Shown here in pieces: positions 56,352 to 64,000 of a DNA stretch of 64,000 nucleotides; within the stretch, counting starts at the first letter, position 1, and each line of letters begins with the position of its first letter. Where the stretch lies: NCBI GenBank assembly GCA_029960065.1, contig JASCOF010000002.1:372001-436000 (forward strand), given 5' to 3'. The DNA comes from Flavobacteriaceae bacterium PS02336. GTDB lineage: Bacteria; Bacteroidota; Bacteroidia; Flavobacteriales; Flavobacteriaceae. The position numbers and the translations under genes were made by a program. The notes beneath the pieces were generated by a model, which saw nothing but the letters and a program-made list of their open reading frames with translations, ran no database searches and had not been told where the DNA came from.

Positions 56352-56736
56352 TACCTTTTTTGGATACGAACAACAGATTAATAATCAGCCTGATCAGGTT
56401 TTGATTTATAGTTTTGCGGGTATTGTTTTTGGGGTTTTGGCTTTGCTTTTTTTAGCAATTATAATTAGAAAACTTGGACTTACTATTATAAACAGTTATG
56501 TCATAAATCCATTGATACTTGTCTTAGGTTTAACCTTTGTGTTATCAATCCTGCCTACAGTAATTTTTTATGTAGCCGCATCAGATATTTCTTTTGTAAA
56601 GATTATATACAGCTGGATTGTAATTTTCATTGGAATGTTATTTTTCGTTGGCTTTAATCTGGAAATAATTAAAAAATGTTTGAATGAATTTGGAAAAGTA
56701 ACTGAACAAGAAGAGTTTAGAAACCGTAAAAGATAA
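56335..56736 (+). CDS. small membrane protein, last gene of the LemA operon
   Basis: A 133-residue protein with three strong hydrophobic segments (about residues 23-45, 52-80, 87-108, for example YSFAGIVFGVLALLFLAIII and IIYSWIVIFIGMLFFVGF) and a charged tail. The start overlaps the lemA end by 17 bases, so the two are translationally coupled. I do not recognise a family. A bidirectional terminator follows. Confidence 0.75.
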   Translation: MEFNFNTFFGYEQQINNQPDQVLIYSFAGIVFGVLALLFLAIIIRKLGLTIINSYVINPLILVLGLTFVLSILPTVIFYVAASDISFVKIIYSWIVIFIGMLFFVGFNLEIIKKCLNEFGKVTEQEEFRNRKR

Positions 56737-56745
56737 TTATAATAC

Positions 56746-56775
56746 AAAAGGCTCCCAATATTGGAAGCCTTTTTC
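56746..56775. terminator. bidirectional intrinsic terminator
   Basis: AAAAGGCT (56746-56753) pairs with AGCCTTTT (56766-56773), with CCAATATTGG inside. It lies between the LemA operon and the pectate lyase gene. Confidence 0.85.
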
Positions 56776-56790
56776 TTTAGGTTAGTTAGT

Positions 56791-59550
56791 TTATTTTTTA
56801 ATAATGGTTTGCTTTAGAGCGCCTTCTGTTGTTGAAATTTTGGCAAAATAACTTCCAGTTGACAGGTGGCTGATATCAATACTTTCATTTCCTTTTTGAA
56901 CACTTTTAACTAGTATTCCGTTTGCATTATAAATTAAAATACTTTCTGCTTTCTGAGAAGGATCAGAGACATATAAAATAGTAGAAGCTGGATTTGGATA
57001 TAAATATACTTTTGAGTCGCTTGTTAATGTTACTTCAGGCTGTACTATTTTAAGAGTGCCTGTATTGTAAACGGTACTCATATAGAATAAATTTGAAGTA
57101 TCTTTCTTGGTTATGGTATGACTTCCTGCTGTCAATGCTACGGTTACAATTCCGTTAGAAGCTGTTTTATCAACATTATCTACTTTAATAGTGGCAGCAG
57201 CTTCTACAAATACCAATGTTAGAGTACTTGCCTGAGTTGTTGTAAAAGTAATATTTGTAGAAGATTCGATTTTTAAACATTGTGTAAGAGTTAGACCATT
57301 ATAAGTAACGGTGCCTTTAGTGGTAGAAAGATTACCCGTTATAGTATAGAAATCGCTGTCTTTTCCTGATGTGGTAAAATTATGTATTTCATCTCCAGAT
57401 GGATTACTTGTTGTAACTGTAATAGTTCCAGAAGCCGTTGCGGCAGTTCCTGTACCTGTTGTGCTGATAGAATAAGAGACCGTCGCAGTAGGAGTTCCAG
57501 TAATAGTGATCGTTTTAGCCGAAGTGTTTTTTACAAAACTAATACCAGAAGCAGGCAGTCCTGTTATAGTTGCATCTGTCGCAGTGCCGCCCCAAGTAAA
57601 TACAATTGAATTTATTGCTGTTCCGCTGGCAACAGTCTGGCTGTTATTGTTAGTTGATGTTAGCGTTTGAGTTCCCGCTGCATTAACTGTAATAGTTCCA
57701 GATCCTGTCGCTGGAGTTCCTGCTGCACCTGTTGTGGCAATTGAATAGTTTACTGTCGTAGTTGGAGTTCCTGTAATTGTGATTGTTTTTGCAGCAGTGT
57801 TTTTTACAAATGTTAATCCAGAAGCTGGTAAACCTGTTACCGTTGCATCAGCTGCATCAGCTCCCCATGTAAAAACAATAGTTCCAATTGCTGTTCCGCT
57901 TGTAACGGTTTGATTGTTATTAGAAGTTGAAGTTAAGGTTTGATTTCCAGCTGGAGGATTTGTTCCACCTTGTACAGCAACTAAACCAGTCTGATAAGAA
58001 TTCAATGCATCTCTTAAACCTATATTTACACCATCGGCGGTATCGTCAACAGCATTGTTGAATGTCCATTGAAAATCTCCTCCAGAAATACGTCCAGCAT
58101 ATTGCATAACTGTTGTTTTTGCATTTTCTGGAGTTTCAGGTGTATATGTGTACATAACACTGGAGTTAGTATCGAAATTATTATAGGTTTTTGCTCCTTT
58201 TTTTGATTTAATACTACTGCTGATGGTCTCATTTCTAGTAGAAGCGACATATGCATCAAATTCTACAGGATATGTTGCAGCATCGTATCCCACAAAGCGA
58301 TTTTGTCCGCTCATAGTATTATTAAATGCTTTTATTGTACCGCCGTCTTCACTTGAAAAAGTTCCTGTCGCACCGTTGTAAACATCTGTTCCCTGCATGG
58401 ACGTAAGCATTGGGTATTTACAATTTCTAAAAAAGTTACCTTCTACAAATACAGAAGAACCTAATGTAGATCCTACACCATATTTAGAATTTCCGTCGTA
58501 ATAATTGTTGTAAACATGAGCTGAATAATAACGAATTCTTGGATGGCGAGAATCTGAATGGTCGTACCAGTTGTGGTGATATGTTATGTATAATCCTTCT
58601 GTAGTTCCTTCACTTAATCCTAATAAATTACTTTTTCCATTATCCCAAAAATGGTTGTACGAAAAAGTAACATACGTAGATTTTTTACAATCTAAAGCTC
58701 CGTCTCCTTTTATTTGATCTGCATCACTGCCTGGTTTTCCATAGAAGAAATCACAGTTGTGAACCCATACATAATCGTTGTCCTGTTGTAAGCCAACGTT
58801 ATCGCCTTCACCGCTATCCACATTCATAATTCCGATGTTTCGAATTTCTATGTTTGAAGCGTTTTTAACTCTAATTCCCCATCCATCTGCTGTAGCATCA
58901 TTTCCAATTCCTTCCAGCGTAATATAGCTTGCAGCATTGTTATTGTTTTCAATAACTAAATCTCCATTCATCATATACGATAAGTCGGTGATTTGACCAA
59001 TCATACGAATAATTAAAGGTCTTGTATCTTTCCCTTTTTTATATCCGTCAAGAATAGTCTGCAGTCCAACACAAGGATTTGCTGATGCGCCTGTTACATT
59101 GAGAGAAATTGTGTTTTTAGTTTGTTGTGTAATGTAAAGAATTACCGCACTGCTTTTTGGAGTTCCATCTGCATTGTAAGCTCCTGGAATACGAGAGTTC
59201 GAAAATGCAAATCCAGATCTGTCGTGCGTTTTAACTGTTAACGAACTGGTTGTAGTTCCAGCTCCTTCTACGCCCGAGATAACAGGTTTAACTTTTACCG
59301 TGTAAGATCCAGCTTTCAATCCCGGAATATCAGCACGAAAATAAGTTCCGTAACTTCGAATAAGTTCATTGTCGATTTTTTGATCTACAAGTCCTCCACC
59401 TGTGTAATAGACATTATAAGTTTGTGCATTACTTACAGGCTGCCATTTTACAAAAACAGATTCAAGCCAGCCGCTTGCTTCATTAATTTGTTGTGACCAT
59501 GTTTGAAAAGCAATTAAAAACAAGGTCAGAAAAAGTAGGCTTTTTTTCAT
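56791..59550 (-). CDS. secreted pectate lyase (PL1) with repeated modules and T9SS sorting domain
   Basis: A 919-residue exported protein, signal MKKSLLFLTLFLIAFQTWSQ. An N-terminal fibronectin-like region (about 20-105) precedes the right-handed beta-helix of a PL1 lyase (about 110-500): VKNASNIEIRNIGIMNVDSG, VWVHNCDFFYGKPGSDADQI, YITYHHNWYDHSDSRHPRIR with the lyase RHPRIR catalytic arginine. Then two nearly identical modules of about 88 residues (QTLTSTSNNNQTVTSGTAIG...), a further domain with HNFTTSGKDSDFYTITGN, and a type A T9SS domain (VYLYPNPASTILYV). It lacks linked transport genes. The upstream region holds operator-like palindromes. Confidence 0.93.
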   Translation of the reverse strand: MKKSLLFLTLFLIAFQTWSQQINEASGWLESVFVKWQPVSNAQTYNVYYTGGGLVDQKIDNELIRSYGTYFRADIPGLKAGSYTVKVKPVISGVEGAGTTTSSLTVKTHDRSGFAFSNSRIPGAYNADGTPKSSAVILYITQQTKNTISLNVTGASANPCVGLQTILDGYKKGKDTRPLIIRMIGQITDLSYMMNGDLVIENNNNAASYITLEGIGNDATADGWGIRVKNASNIEIRNIGIMNVDSGEGDNVGLQQDNDYVWVHNCDFFYGKPGSDADQIKGDGALDCKKSTYVTFSYNHFWDNGKSNLLGLSEGTTEGLYITYHHNWYDHSDSRHPRIRYYSAHVYNNYYDGNSKYGVGSTLGSSVFVEGNFFRNCKYPMLTSMQGTDVYNGATGTFSSEDGGTIKAFNNTMSGQNRFVGYDAATYPVEFDAYVASTRNETISSSIKSKKGAKTYNNFDTNSSVMYTYTPETPENAKTTVMQYAGRISGGDFQWTFNNAVDDTADGVNIGLRDALNSYQTGLVAVQGGTNPPAGNQTLTSTSNNNQTVTSGTAIGTIVFTWGADAADATVTGLPASGLTFVKNTAAKTITITGTPTTTVNYSIATTGAAGTPATGSGTITVNAAGTQTLTSTNNNSQTVASGTAINSIVFTWGGTATDATITGLPASGISFVKNTSAKTITITGTPTATVSYSISTTGTGTAATASGTITVTTSNPSGDEIHNFTTSGKDSDFYTITGNLSTTKGTVTYNGLTLTQCLKIESSTNITFTTTQASTLTLVFVEAAATIKVDNVDKTASNGIVTVALTAGSHTITKKDTSNLFYMSTVYNTGTLKIVQPEVTLTSDSKVYLYPNPASTILYVSDPSQKAESILIYNANGILVKSVQKGNESIDISHLSTGSYFAKISTTEGALKQTIIKK

Positions 59551-59590
59551 AATTGTTTGGTTTAAGGTTGTTAATAATAAGTAAGTGGTT

Positions 59591-59629
59591 TAACATCGAT
59601 TACAAGTGGTTTAATTGTAATCGATTACA
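59591..59629 (-). promoter_or_regulatory. operator-like palindrome pair proximal to the pectate lyase
   Basis: The perfect 14-base palindrome TGTAATCGATTACA (59616-59629) has the LacI/GalR-type CG centre. A half-conserved copy, TAACATCGATTACA, lies at 59591-59604, 25 bases centre to centre. Confidence 0.6.
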
Positions 59630-59717
59630 CGAAATTATATATTAATTTTTAATTATTCATTTTTTTATATGTTAAATAGAATATAATTAAAAAATAATCT
59701 TTTTTGATTGTTAAAAA

Positions 59718-59750
59718 TGTAATTTATTGCATCAATTGTAATTAATTACA
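59718..59750 (-). promoter_or_regulatory. operator-like palindrome pair distal to the pectate lyase
   Basis: TGTAATTTATTGCA (59718-59731) and the perfect palindrome TGTAATTAATTACA (59737-59750), 19 bases centre to centre. Confidence 0.55.
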
Positions 59751-59845
59751 TACTTTTTAGGATTTGAAAGAAGTAGGTTTTATTGACTTTTTGCGAAGTT
59801 GATTTTTAATAGGATTAATTTTTGTCAAAAATGTATTTTTATGAA

Positions 59846-59859
59846 TGCAATAAATTACA
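59846..59859 (-). promoter_or_regulatory. operator-like 14-mer, far copy
   Basis: TGCAATAAATTACA, the exact reverse complement of the 14-mer at 59718-59731. Confidence 0.5.
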
Positions 59860-59960
59860 TTTTAAATAATAACAAGAAATAACTTATTTTTTGTTTTGAA
59901 AGTTTATGGAGATTTTTCAAAAAACACTAAAATTTAATGCTTCAAGAATTGATGGAAAAT

Positions 59961-59993
59961 AAAAAAGTCTTTTTGATTTTACTCAAAAAGACT
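59961..59993 (-). terminator. intrinsic terminator of the Bax-inhibitor gene
   Basis: AGTCTTTTTGA (59966-59976) pairs with TCAAAAAGACT (59983-59993). On the minus strand T6 follows. Confidence 0.88.
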
Positions 59994-60020
59994 TCAATAA
60001 TATTAAAAGAGACTTATTAA

Positions 60021-60791
60021 TTAGTCTTTACTAGATAATTTTGAAAGTAATCTAAGGAATTCAATATATAACCAAACTAATGTAATCATTAGTCCCATTG
60101 CACCGTACCATTCCATAAATTTCGGCATTTTTTCTTTAGCTCCTTTTTCAATTAAATCGAAATCTAAAAATAAATTAAGTGCAGCGATGATAATTACAAA
60201 AACACTAATCCCGATGCTCATCATAGAATTTCCATAATGCACAGGAGTATAACTTGTAAACAAAGAAAATAGCCAAGAAATTAAATAATAAGTTGCAATA
60301 GCCAATGTTGCTGCAACAACTACAGATTTAAACTGTTCTGTAACCTTAACAATTTTGAATTTATATAAACCAAGACAAACTAAGAAAGTTACTAGAGTAG
60401 CTCCAACGGCATTAATTACAATACCAGGAAATTTTAATTCGAATATAGCAGAAATACCTCCAATAAATAATCCTTCAAACAAAGCATATCCCGGAGCTAG
60501 GTAAGGAGAGGCCTGAGGTTTAAAAGAAGAAATTAATACTAAAACAAAACCAACAATTGCTCCTCCGATAGTAGGAAGCATCGGATTCATTCCATTAAAT
60601 GCCATCCACCAAGTAACCATTGAGGCAGCACATAAAATTAGAAATAGAATAGCCGTTTTGTTAATTGTTCCAGACACCGTCATTTCTTGATTGTAATCAA
60701 TAATCTGAGCTTGGTGTACTTCAGTTCCTGGTTCAGCATTAGATGAAAAACGCTTGCTGTTTAAAAAAGGATTTTTTGAATTAAAGTTCAT
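60021..60791 (-). CDS. Bax inhibitor-1/YccA family membrane protein
   Basis: A 256-residue protein with a 40-residue cytoplasmic N-terminus and seven hydrophobic segments. Family features: APGYALFEGLFIGGISAIFE, YKFKIVKVTEQFKSVVVAAT, and the C-terminal LFLDFDLIEKGAKEKMPKFM followed by EWYGAMGLMITLVWLYIEFL. Relatives include calcium-leak and YccA-type FtsH-interacting proteins. It has a very good promoter (60814-60842) and its own terminator. Confidence 0.94.
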   Translation of the reverse strand: MNFNSKNPFLNSKRFSSNAEPGTEVHQAQIIDYNQEMTVSGTINKTAILFLILCAASMVTWWMAFNGMNPMLPTIGGAIVGFVLVLISSFKPQASPYLAPGYALFEGLFIGGISAIFELKFPGIVINAVGATLVTFLVCLGLYKFKIVKVTEQFKSVVVAATLAIATYYLISWLFSLFTSYTPVHYGNSMMSIGISVFVIIIAALNLFLDFDLIEKGAKEKMPKFMEWYGAMGLMITLVWLYIEFLRLLSKLSSKD

Positions 60792-60813
60792 AATCTATAC
60801 ATTTAATTGAACT

Positions 60814-60842
60814 CAAATATATGGAGATTTTTTGAAGTGCAA
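60814..60842 (-). promoter_or_regulatory. Bax-inhibitor gene promoter (TTG-N18-TATATTTG)
   Basis: Minus-strand TATATTTG (60814-60821) with TTG (60840-60842) at 18 bases; a near-ideal consensus, 23 bases before the start. Confidence 0.75.
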
Positions 60843-60888
60843 TTGCATCAAAGATTTTTTTAACATGAATTTCTCGTCTTTATTTAAA

Positions 60889-60923
60889 CAAAAAAAATCC
60901 ACCAAAATTAATTTGATGGATTT
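60889..60923 (-). terminator. intrinsic terminator of the nuo operon
   Basis: AAATCCACCAAA (60895-60906) pairs with TTTGATGGATTT (60912-60923) with one mismatch. On the minus strand T8 follows. It ends nuoN. Confidence 0.88.
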
Positions 60924-60948
60924 CTTATATGTATTGAATGTCTTCAGT

Positions 60949-62340
60949 TTAGTTCAATAAGTCTAATACTAATGAAGGAAATAAACCTATAGCAATGTTT
61001 AATGCGATTGATACTACAGCTGCTGCATAAATAAGAAAAGGTTTCCCTGTTCTTTCCTGATTAGGTTCTTTAGAATACATTGCGATAATTAATTTGAAAT
61101 AATAACCCACACTAATAATAGAATTGATTACTGCCACAATTACTAATCCAATATATCCTGCTTGTATTGTTTGATTGAATAAGAATAACTTAGCAAAGAA
61201 TCCAGAGAAAATTGGAATTCCGGCCATAGACAATAATGAAGCTGTTAATATTGCAGCTAATAGTGGATTTGTTTTTCCTAATCCGTGGAAATTTGTAATG
61301 TCTTCATTGTCATGATCTCTACATACATACAAAATAACACTGAAAGCAGCAATTCCAGACAATGCATAAGCAGCAGTGTAATACAATAAAACACCAGCTG
61401 AAGCTGAAACAGTTAATAATGTCATTAACATGAAACCTGCATGAGATATTCCAGAGAATGCAAGCATACGTTTTACGTTTACTTGTCTTAATGCCATAAT
61501 ATTACCAACACACATTGAAGCTATCGAAAGAATAACGACTATAACTTCAAACGTATGTAAAAGATCTTGATTTTCTAATGATGAAATTACGTTCATACCA
61601 GAGATTAGCTTAAATAAAGTTGCAATAGCTACTACTTTTGCCAATGTACTCATTAAAGCAGTTGTTAAAGCAGGAGAACCTTCGTAAACGTCTGGAGCCC
61701 AGAAGTGAAACGGAACTGCAGCAACTTTAAACAACATACCGATAATCATTAAAATTAATCCAATTGGAAACCAGATTGGTAATTCTGCAGATAAAGCGCT
61801 TTCGTGAATTTCGCTGATATCAAAAGTTCCCATTGCTCCATAAATCAAACAGATTCCAAATAAAATAATTCCAGAAGCAAAAGATCCCATTAAGAAATAT
61901 TTCATACCTGCTTCGTTACTTTTAATGTTTAATCGGTCACTTGCCGCTAAAACATATAACGCAATAGATAAGATTTCAATTCCTAAAAAGAACATTGCTA
62001 AGTTTCCAAAAGAAACCATAGCTACAGCTCCAGCCAATAAGAATACTTTTATGGCAACGAAATCTGAAATTTTTGACGGATGATTGTGATAAAAATTATG
62101 ACTTAACGCTACAAGGAAAATCGTCAAAATGATGAATAATGATGAAAAAGCTGTAGAAAACTTTGACACCATAACCATATTATTGTAATAACTTTGTTCT
62201 GTTCCAAATTCGTAATAATTAAGTGCAAGCACACCCAATAAACCTAAAATGGTAATAGGAATGATGGCCTTTCTTAAATTAAGAATCTCAAACAATAGGC
62301 AGAAAATACCCAATCCTGTTATAGCTATTAATGTATTCAT
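60949..62340 (-). CDS. nuoN: NADH-quinone oxidoreductase subunit N
   Basis: A 463-residue, about 14-helix antiporter-like subunit of complex I in the inner membrane. Visible: AMFFLGIEILSIALYVLAAS, FKVAAVPFHFWAPDVYEGSP (lysine and the HxWxPDVYEG motif of NuoN), RQVNVKRMLAFSGISHAGFM and MAGIPIFSGFFAKLFLF. It is the last gene of the nuo operon, 65 bases after nuoM, and followed by a terminator. Confidence 0.97.
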   Translation of the reverse strand: MNTLIAITGLGIFCLLFEILNLRKAIIPITILGLLGVLALNYYEFGTEQSYYNNMVMVSKFSTAFSSLFIILTIFLVALSHNFYHNHPSKISDFVAIKVFLLAGAVAMVSFGNLAMFFLGIEILSIALYVLAASDRLNIKSNEAGMKYFLMGSFASGIILFGICLIYGAMGTFDISEIHESALSAELPIWFPIGLILMIIGMLFKVAAVPFHFWAPDVYEGSPALTTALMSTLAKVVAIATLFKLISGMNVISSLENQDLLHTFEVIVVILSIASMCVGNIMALRQVNVKRMLAFSGISHAGFMLMTLLTVSASAGVLLYYTAAYALSGIAAFSVILYVCRDHDNEDITNFHGLGKTNPLLAAILTASLLSMAGIPIFSGFFAKLFLFNQTIQAGYIGLVIVAVINSIISVGYYFKLIIAMYSKEPNQERTGKPFLIYAAAVVSIALNIAIGLFPSLVLDLLN

Positions 62341-62405
62341 TTTTGTCTTTTTGAGTTAGGATTTCAATTTTAAGTGTAATCCTAATTTATTTTTTGTTTA
62401 AAATA

Positions 62406-63845
62406 TTAGTTCTTATTGATAACTTGTAAAATTGTTTCCAAGCTTGGTGTAATCAAATCTGTAATAGGTTTTGGATAGAATCCGAAGAACAATAAAACAG
62501 CGATTATTACCGCAAATGAAATTCCTTCGTTAAGGGTAACATCAGCAAAAGTTTTTGAATTTGTTTCACCTAACATAACATGCTGGAACATTCTTAACAT
62601 ATAGTAAGCTCCTAAAATAATAGTTGTTCCGCCAAGAATAGCAAACCAGATATTGATTTGAGATAAACTATACAATACTGTAAATTCTCCAACAAAGTTA
62701 AATGTACTTGGCAATGCAACAGAAGCCAATACTAAAATTAAAAACATTGAGGTAAATTTTGGAGACTGTGTACGAATACCACCCATTTCTGAAATTTCTC
62801 TAGTTTCAAATCTTCTGAAAATTACTTCAGCAGCAAAGAATAATCCCACTACAACAAAACCGTGAGCAATCATTTGCATAACAGCACCTCTAAAACCATC
62901 AAGAGTTAAAGTGTATGATCCCGCAGCGATTAATCCAACGTGAGCAAGAGAAGAATAAGCTAATAATTTCTTTAAATCTTTTTGTCTCAATGCAACGATT
63001 GAACCATAAATTACACCTGCAATTCCTAAACCAATAAAGATATACATATATTCTTTTGCAGCGATTGGTGCAAGTGGCAATTGCCAGCGAAGAACACTAT
63101 ACAATCCCATTTTTAGCATTATACCAGATAAAAGCATTGTTCCAACAGTTGGTGCTTTTTGGTACACATTTGCCTGCCAAGTATGGAAAGGAATAATTGG
63201 AATTTTGATAGCATACGCTAAAAAGAATGCCAAGAAAATCCAGAATTGCTCGCAAGCAGATAATTCTACTTTGTATAAATCCTCAATTAAGAAAGAACCT
63301 GCTTTTTGGTATAAATAAATAAAAGCAGTTAACATGAACAATGAACCAGCAAGCGTGTAGATAAAGAATTTAACCACAGCTTTTCTGCGTTCTTCAGCAT
63401 CACCATTACCCCAGATCAAGGCAATAAAGTAGATTGGAATAAGCGCTAACTCCCAGAAAATATAATATAAAAGACCATCAGCAGCTAAGAAAGTTCCTGT
63501 CATAGCAAATGCCATAAACAAGATTAATCCATAAAAACCTTTTGCATTTTTATATTCATTTCCAAAAGAAGAAAATATGATAATCGGAGTTAAGGCAGCG
63601 GTTAATAAAACCATTGCAAGCCCAAGTCCGTCAGCATTTAAAGCGAATGAAATTTTTGGCTGTGTAATCCAGCTGTTGATAACGCTGATATTTTCGCCTG
63701 CATTATAATTATTCAATAATACAATTGAACATCCTAAAGCCGCTAAACTAAAAAGTAAAGCAACTTTTGAAGCTAGTTTGTCACCAGAAAAATAAGTGGC
63801 AAATGCACCAATTAAAAGTATAATTAATATAGTAGAAACGTTCAT
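62406..63845 (-). CDS. nuoM: NADH-quinone oxidoreductase subunit M
   Basis: A 479-residue proton-pumping subunit. Visible: LLYYIFWELALIPIYFIALI (the conserved WE glutamate), KIPIIPFHTWQANVYQKAPT (conserved lysine and HxW), RQKDLKKLLAYSSLAHVGLI and STFNFVGEFTVLYSL. Starts 10 bases after the nuoL stop, as expected for the nuoL-M-N order. Fourteen hydrophobic segments. Confidence 0.97.
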   Translation of the reverse strand: MNVSTILIILLIGAFATYFSGDKLASKVALLFSLAALGCSIVLLNNYNAGENISVINSWITQPKISFALNADGLGLAMVLLTAALTPIIIFSSFGNEYKNAKGFYGLILFMAFAMTGTFLAADGLLYYIFWELALIPIYFIALIWGNGDAEERRKAVVKFFIYTLAGSLFMLTAFIYLYQKAGSFLIEDLYKVELSACEQFWIFLAFFLAYAIKIPIIPFHTWQANVYQKAPTVGTMLLSGIMLKMGLYSVLRWQLPLAPIAAKEYMYIFIGLGIAGVIYGSIVALRQKDLKKLLAYSSLAHVGLIAAGSYTLTLDGFRGAVMQMIAHGFVVVGLFFAAEVIFRRFETREISEMGGIRTQSPKFTSMFLILVLASVALPSTFNFVGEFTVLYSLSQINIWFAILGGTTIILGAYYMLRMFQHVMLGETNSKTFADVTLNEGISFAVIIAVLLFFGFYPKPITDLITPSLETILQVINKN

Positions 63846-63855
63846 AGTAATAATA

Positions 63856-64000
63856 TTATTGAGCTAAAAATATATAGGAAACAATTGCACAAAGTCCTAA
63901 AACAAAAACAAATAGATATAATCCTATACTTCCGGTTTGTAATTTTTTTCCTTGAAAAGCAATCTCGTTTGCTATTTTACCTAATCCGAAAACAGCGGCA
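63856..64000 (-). CDS. nuoL: NADH-quinone oxidoreductase subunit L, C-terminal fragment
   Basis: The minus-strand frame is open to the right edge. It encodes the last 47 residues, visible as AAVFGLGKIANEIAFQGKKL and TGSIGLYLFVFVLGLCAIVS with the end YIFLAQ. This fits the C-terminal transmembrane helix of NuoL, upstream of nuoM. The rest lies outside the window. Confidence 0.93.
   Translation of the reverse strand, partial: AAVFGLGKIANEIAFQGKKLQTGSIGLYLFVFVLGLCAIVSYIFLAQ

Larger units (their letters stand above)
59551..60020. other. 470-bp region upstream of the pectate lyase with an operator-like array
   Basis: It contains at least four TGYAATNNATTRCA-type 14-mers and one half-conserved copy, plus the terminator of the convergent-side Bax-inhibitor gene. 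No TAnnTTTG box was found on the minus strand. No credible reading frame. Confidence 0.6.

Noticed and set aside
57382..57609. Serine/arginine/cysteine-rich plus-strand gene
   Set aside because: Antisense shadow of the repetitive pectate lyase modules; the composition mirrors threonine/glycine-rich coding on the other strand.

Overview
The window reads as a chromosomal segment of a Flavobacterium-like member of the Bacteroidota (inference). The support is low GC, SusC/SusD pairs, type IX secretion (T9SS) C-terminal sorting domains, DUF2480/SUF gene neighbourhoods, Bax-inhibitor and Nuo genes of flavobacterial type, and several TAnnTTTG promoter -7 boxes. No rRNA, tRNA, CRISPR array, transposase or phage gene was found.

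Layout. 1-437: 3' end of an unrecognised gene. 508-10920: SUF iron-sulfur assembly locus on the minus strand (sufA-sufB-sufC-[four-helix-bundle gene]-sufD, then a plus-strand serine hydrolase, then sufS-lipoprotein-sufE-sufT-DUF2480-DUF3078). Most of its intergenic gaps carry inverted 'word-repeat' hairpins. 11255-28986: housekeeping and secreted functions: a membrane coiled-coil protein, an MBL hydrolase, a 1261-residue four-module leucine-rich-repeat T9SS protein, an S8 and an M1 peptidase, a DUF418 protein, threonine dehydrogenase, a lipoprotein coupled to Mfd, a DUF6169-like gene overlapping a 49-codon gene, and a DUF5683 protein. 29052-45675: alpha-glucan utilisation locus on the minus strand (ECF sigma, FecR anti-sigma, SusC with STN domain, SusD, SusE, GH13 lipoprotein, GH97, multidomain T9SS GH13, then a TIG/BNR-like lipoprotein). 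46068-53737: an ACT-like protein, YraN, LD-carboxypeptidase, a nuclease/phosphatase-family protein, 3-hydroxyanthranilate dioxygenase, a tail-to-tail HTH/ParE-like pair, a class II cyclic-nucleotide-phosphodiesterase-like protein and an ALDH7 aldehyde dehydrogenase. 53892-56736: a four-gene membrane operon (LRR membrane protein, GIDE/BAM-like protein, LemA, small membrane protein). 56791-59550: T9SS pectate lyase behind a 470-bp upstream region with an array of 14-bp operator-like palindromes. 60021-64000: Bax-inhibitor-like gene and nuoN-nuoM-nuoL(partial).

How the genes work together. In the glucan locus, the surface GH13 and SusD/SusE would bind and cut starch-like polymer, SusC would import oligosaccharides, GH97 would finish them in the periplasm, and a secreted GH13 with binding modules would attack distant substrate. 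The STN domain on SusC plus the FecI/FecR pair suggests transport-coupled induction, an uncommon choice for a starch locus.

The least explained items are: the LemA-GIDE-LRR membrane operon; the tail-to-tail HTH/ParE pair; the DUF6169-like overlapping pair; the four-helix-bundle gene lodged in the suf operon between direct copies of an intergenic repeat; a 12-nt leader element shared by two exported-protein genes at almost identical distance from their starts; and the operator array upstream of the pectate lyase. All functional statements come from reading motifs; no database search was run.
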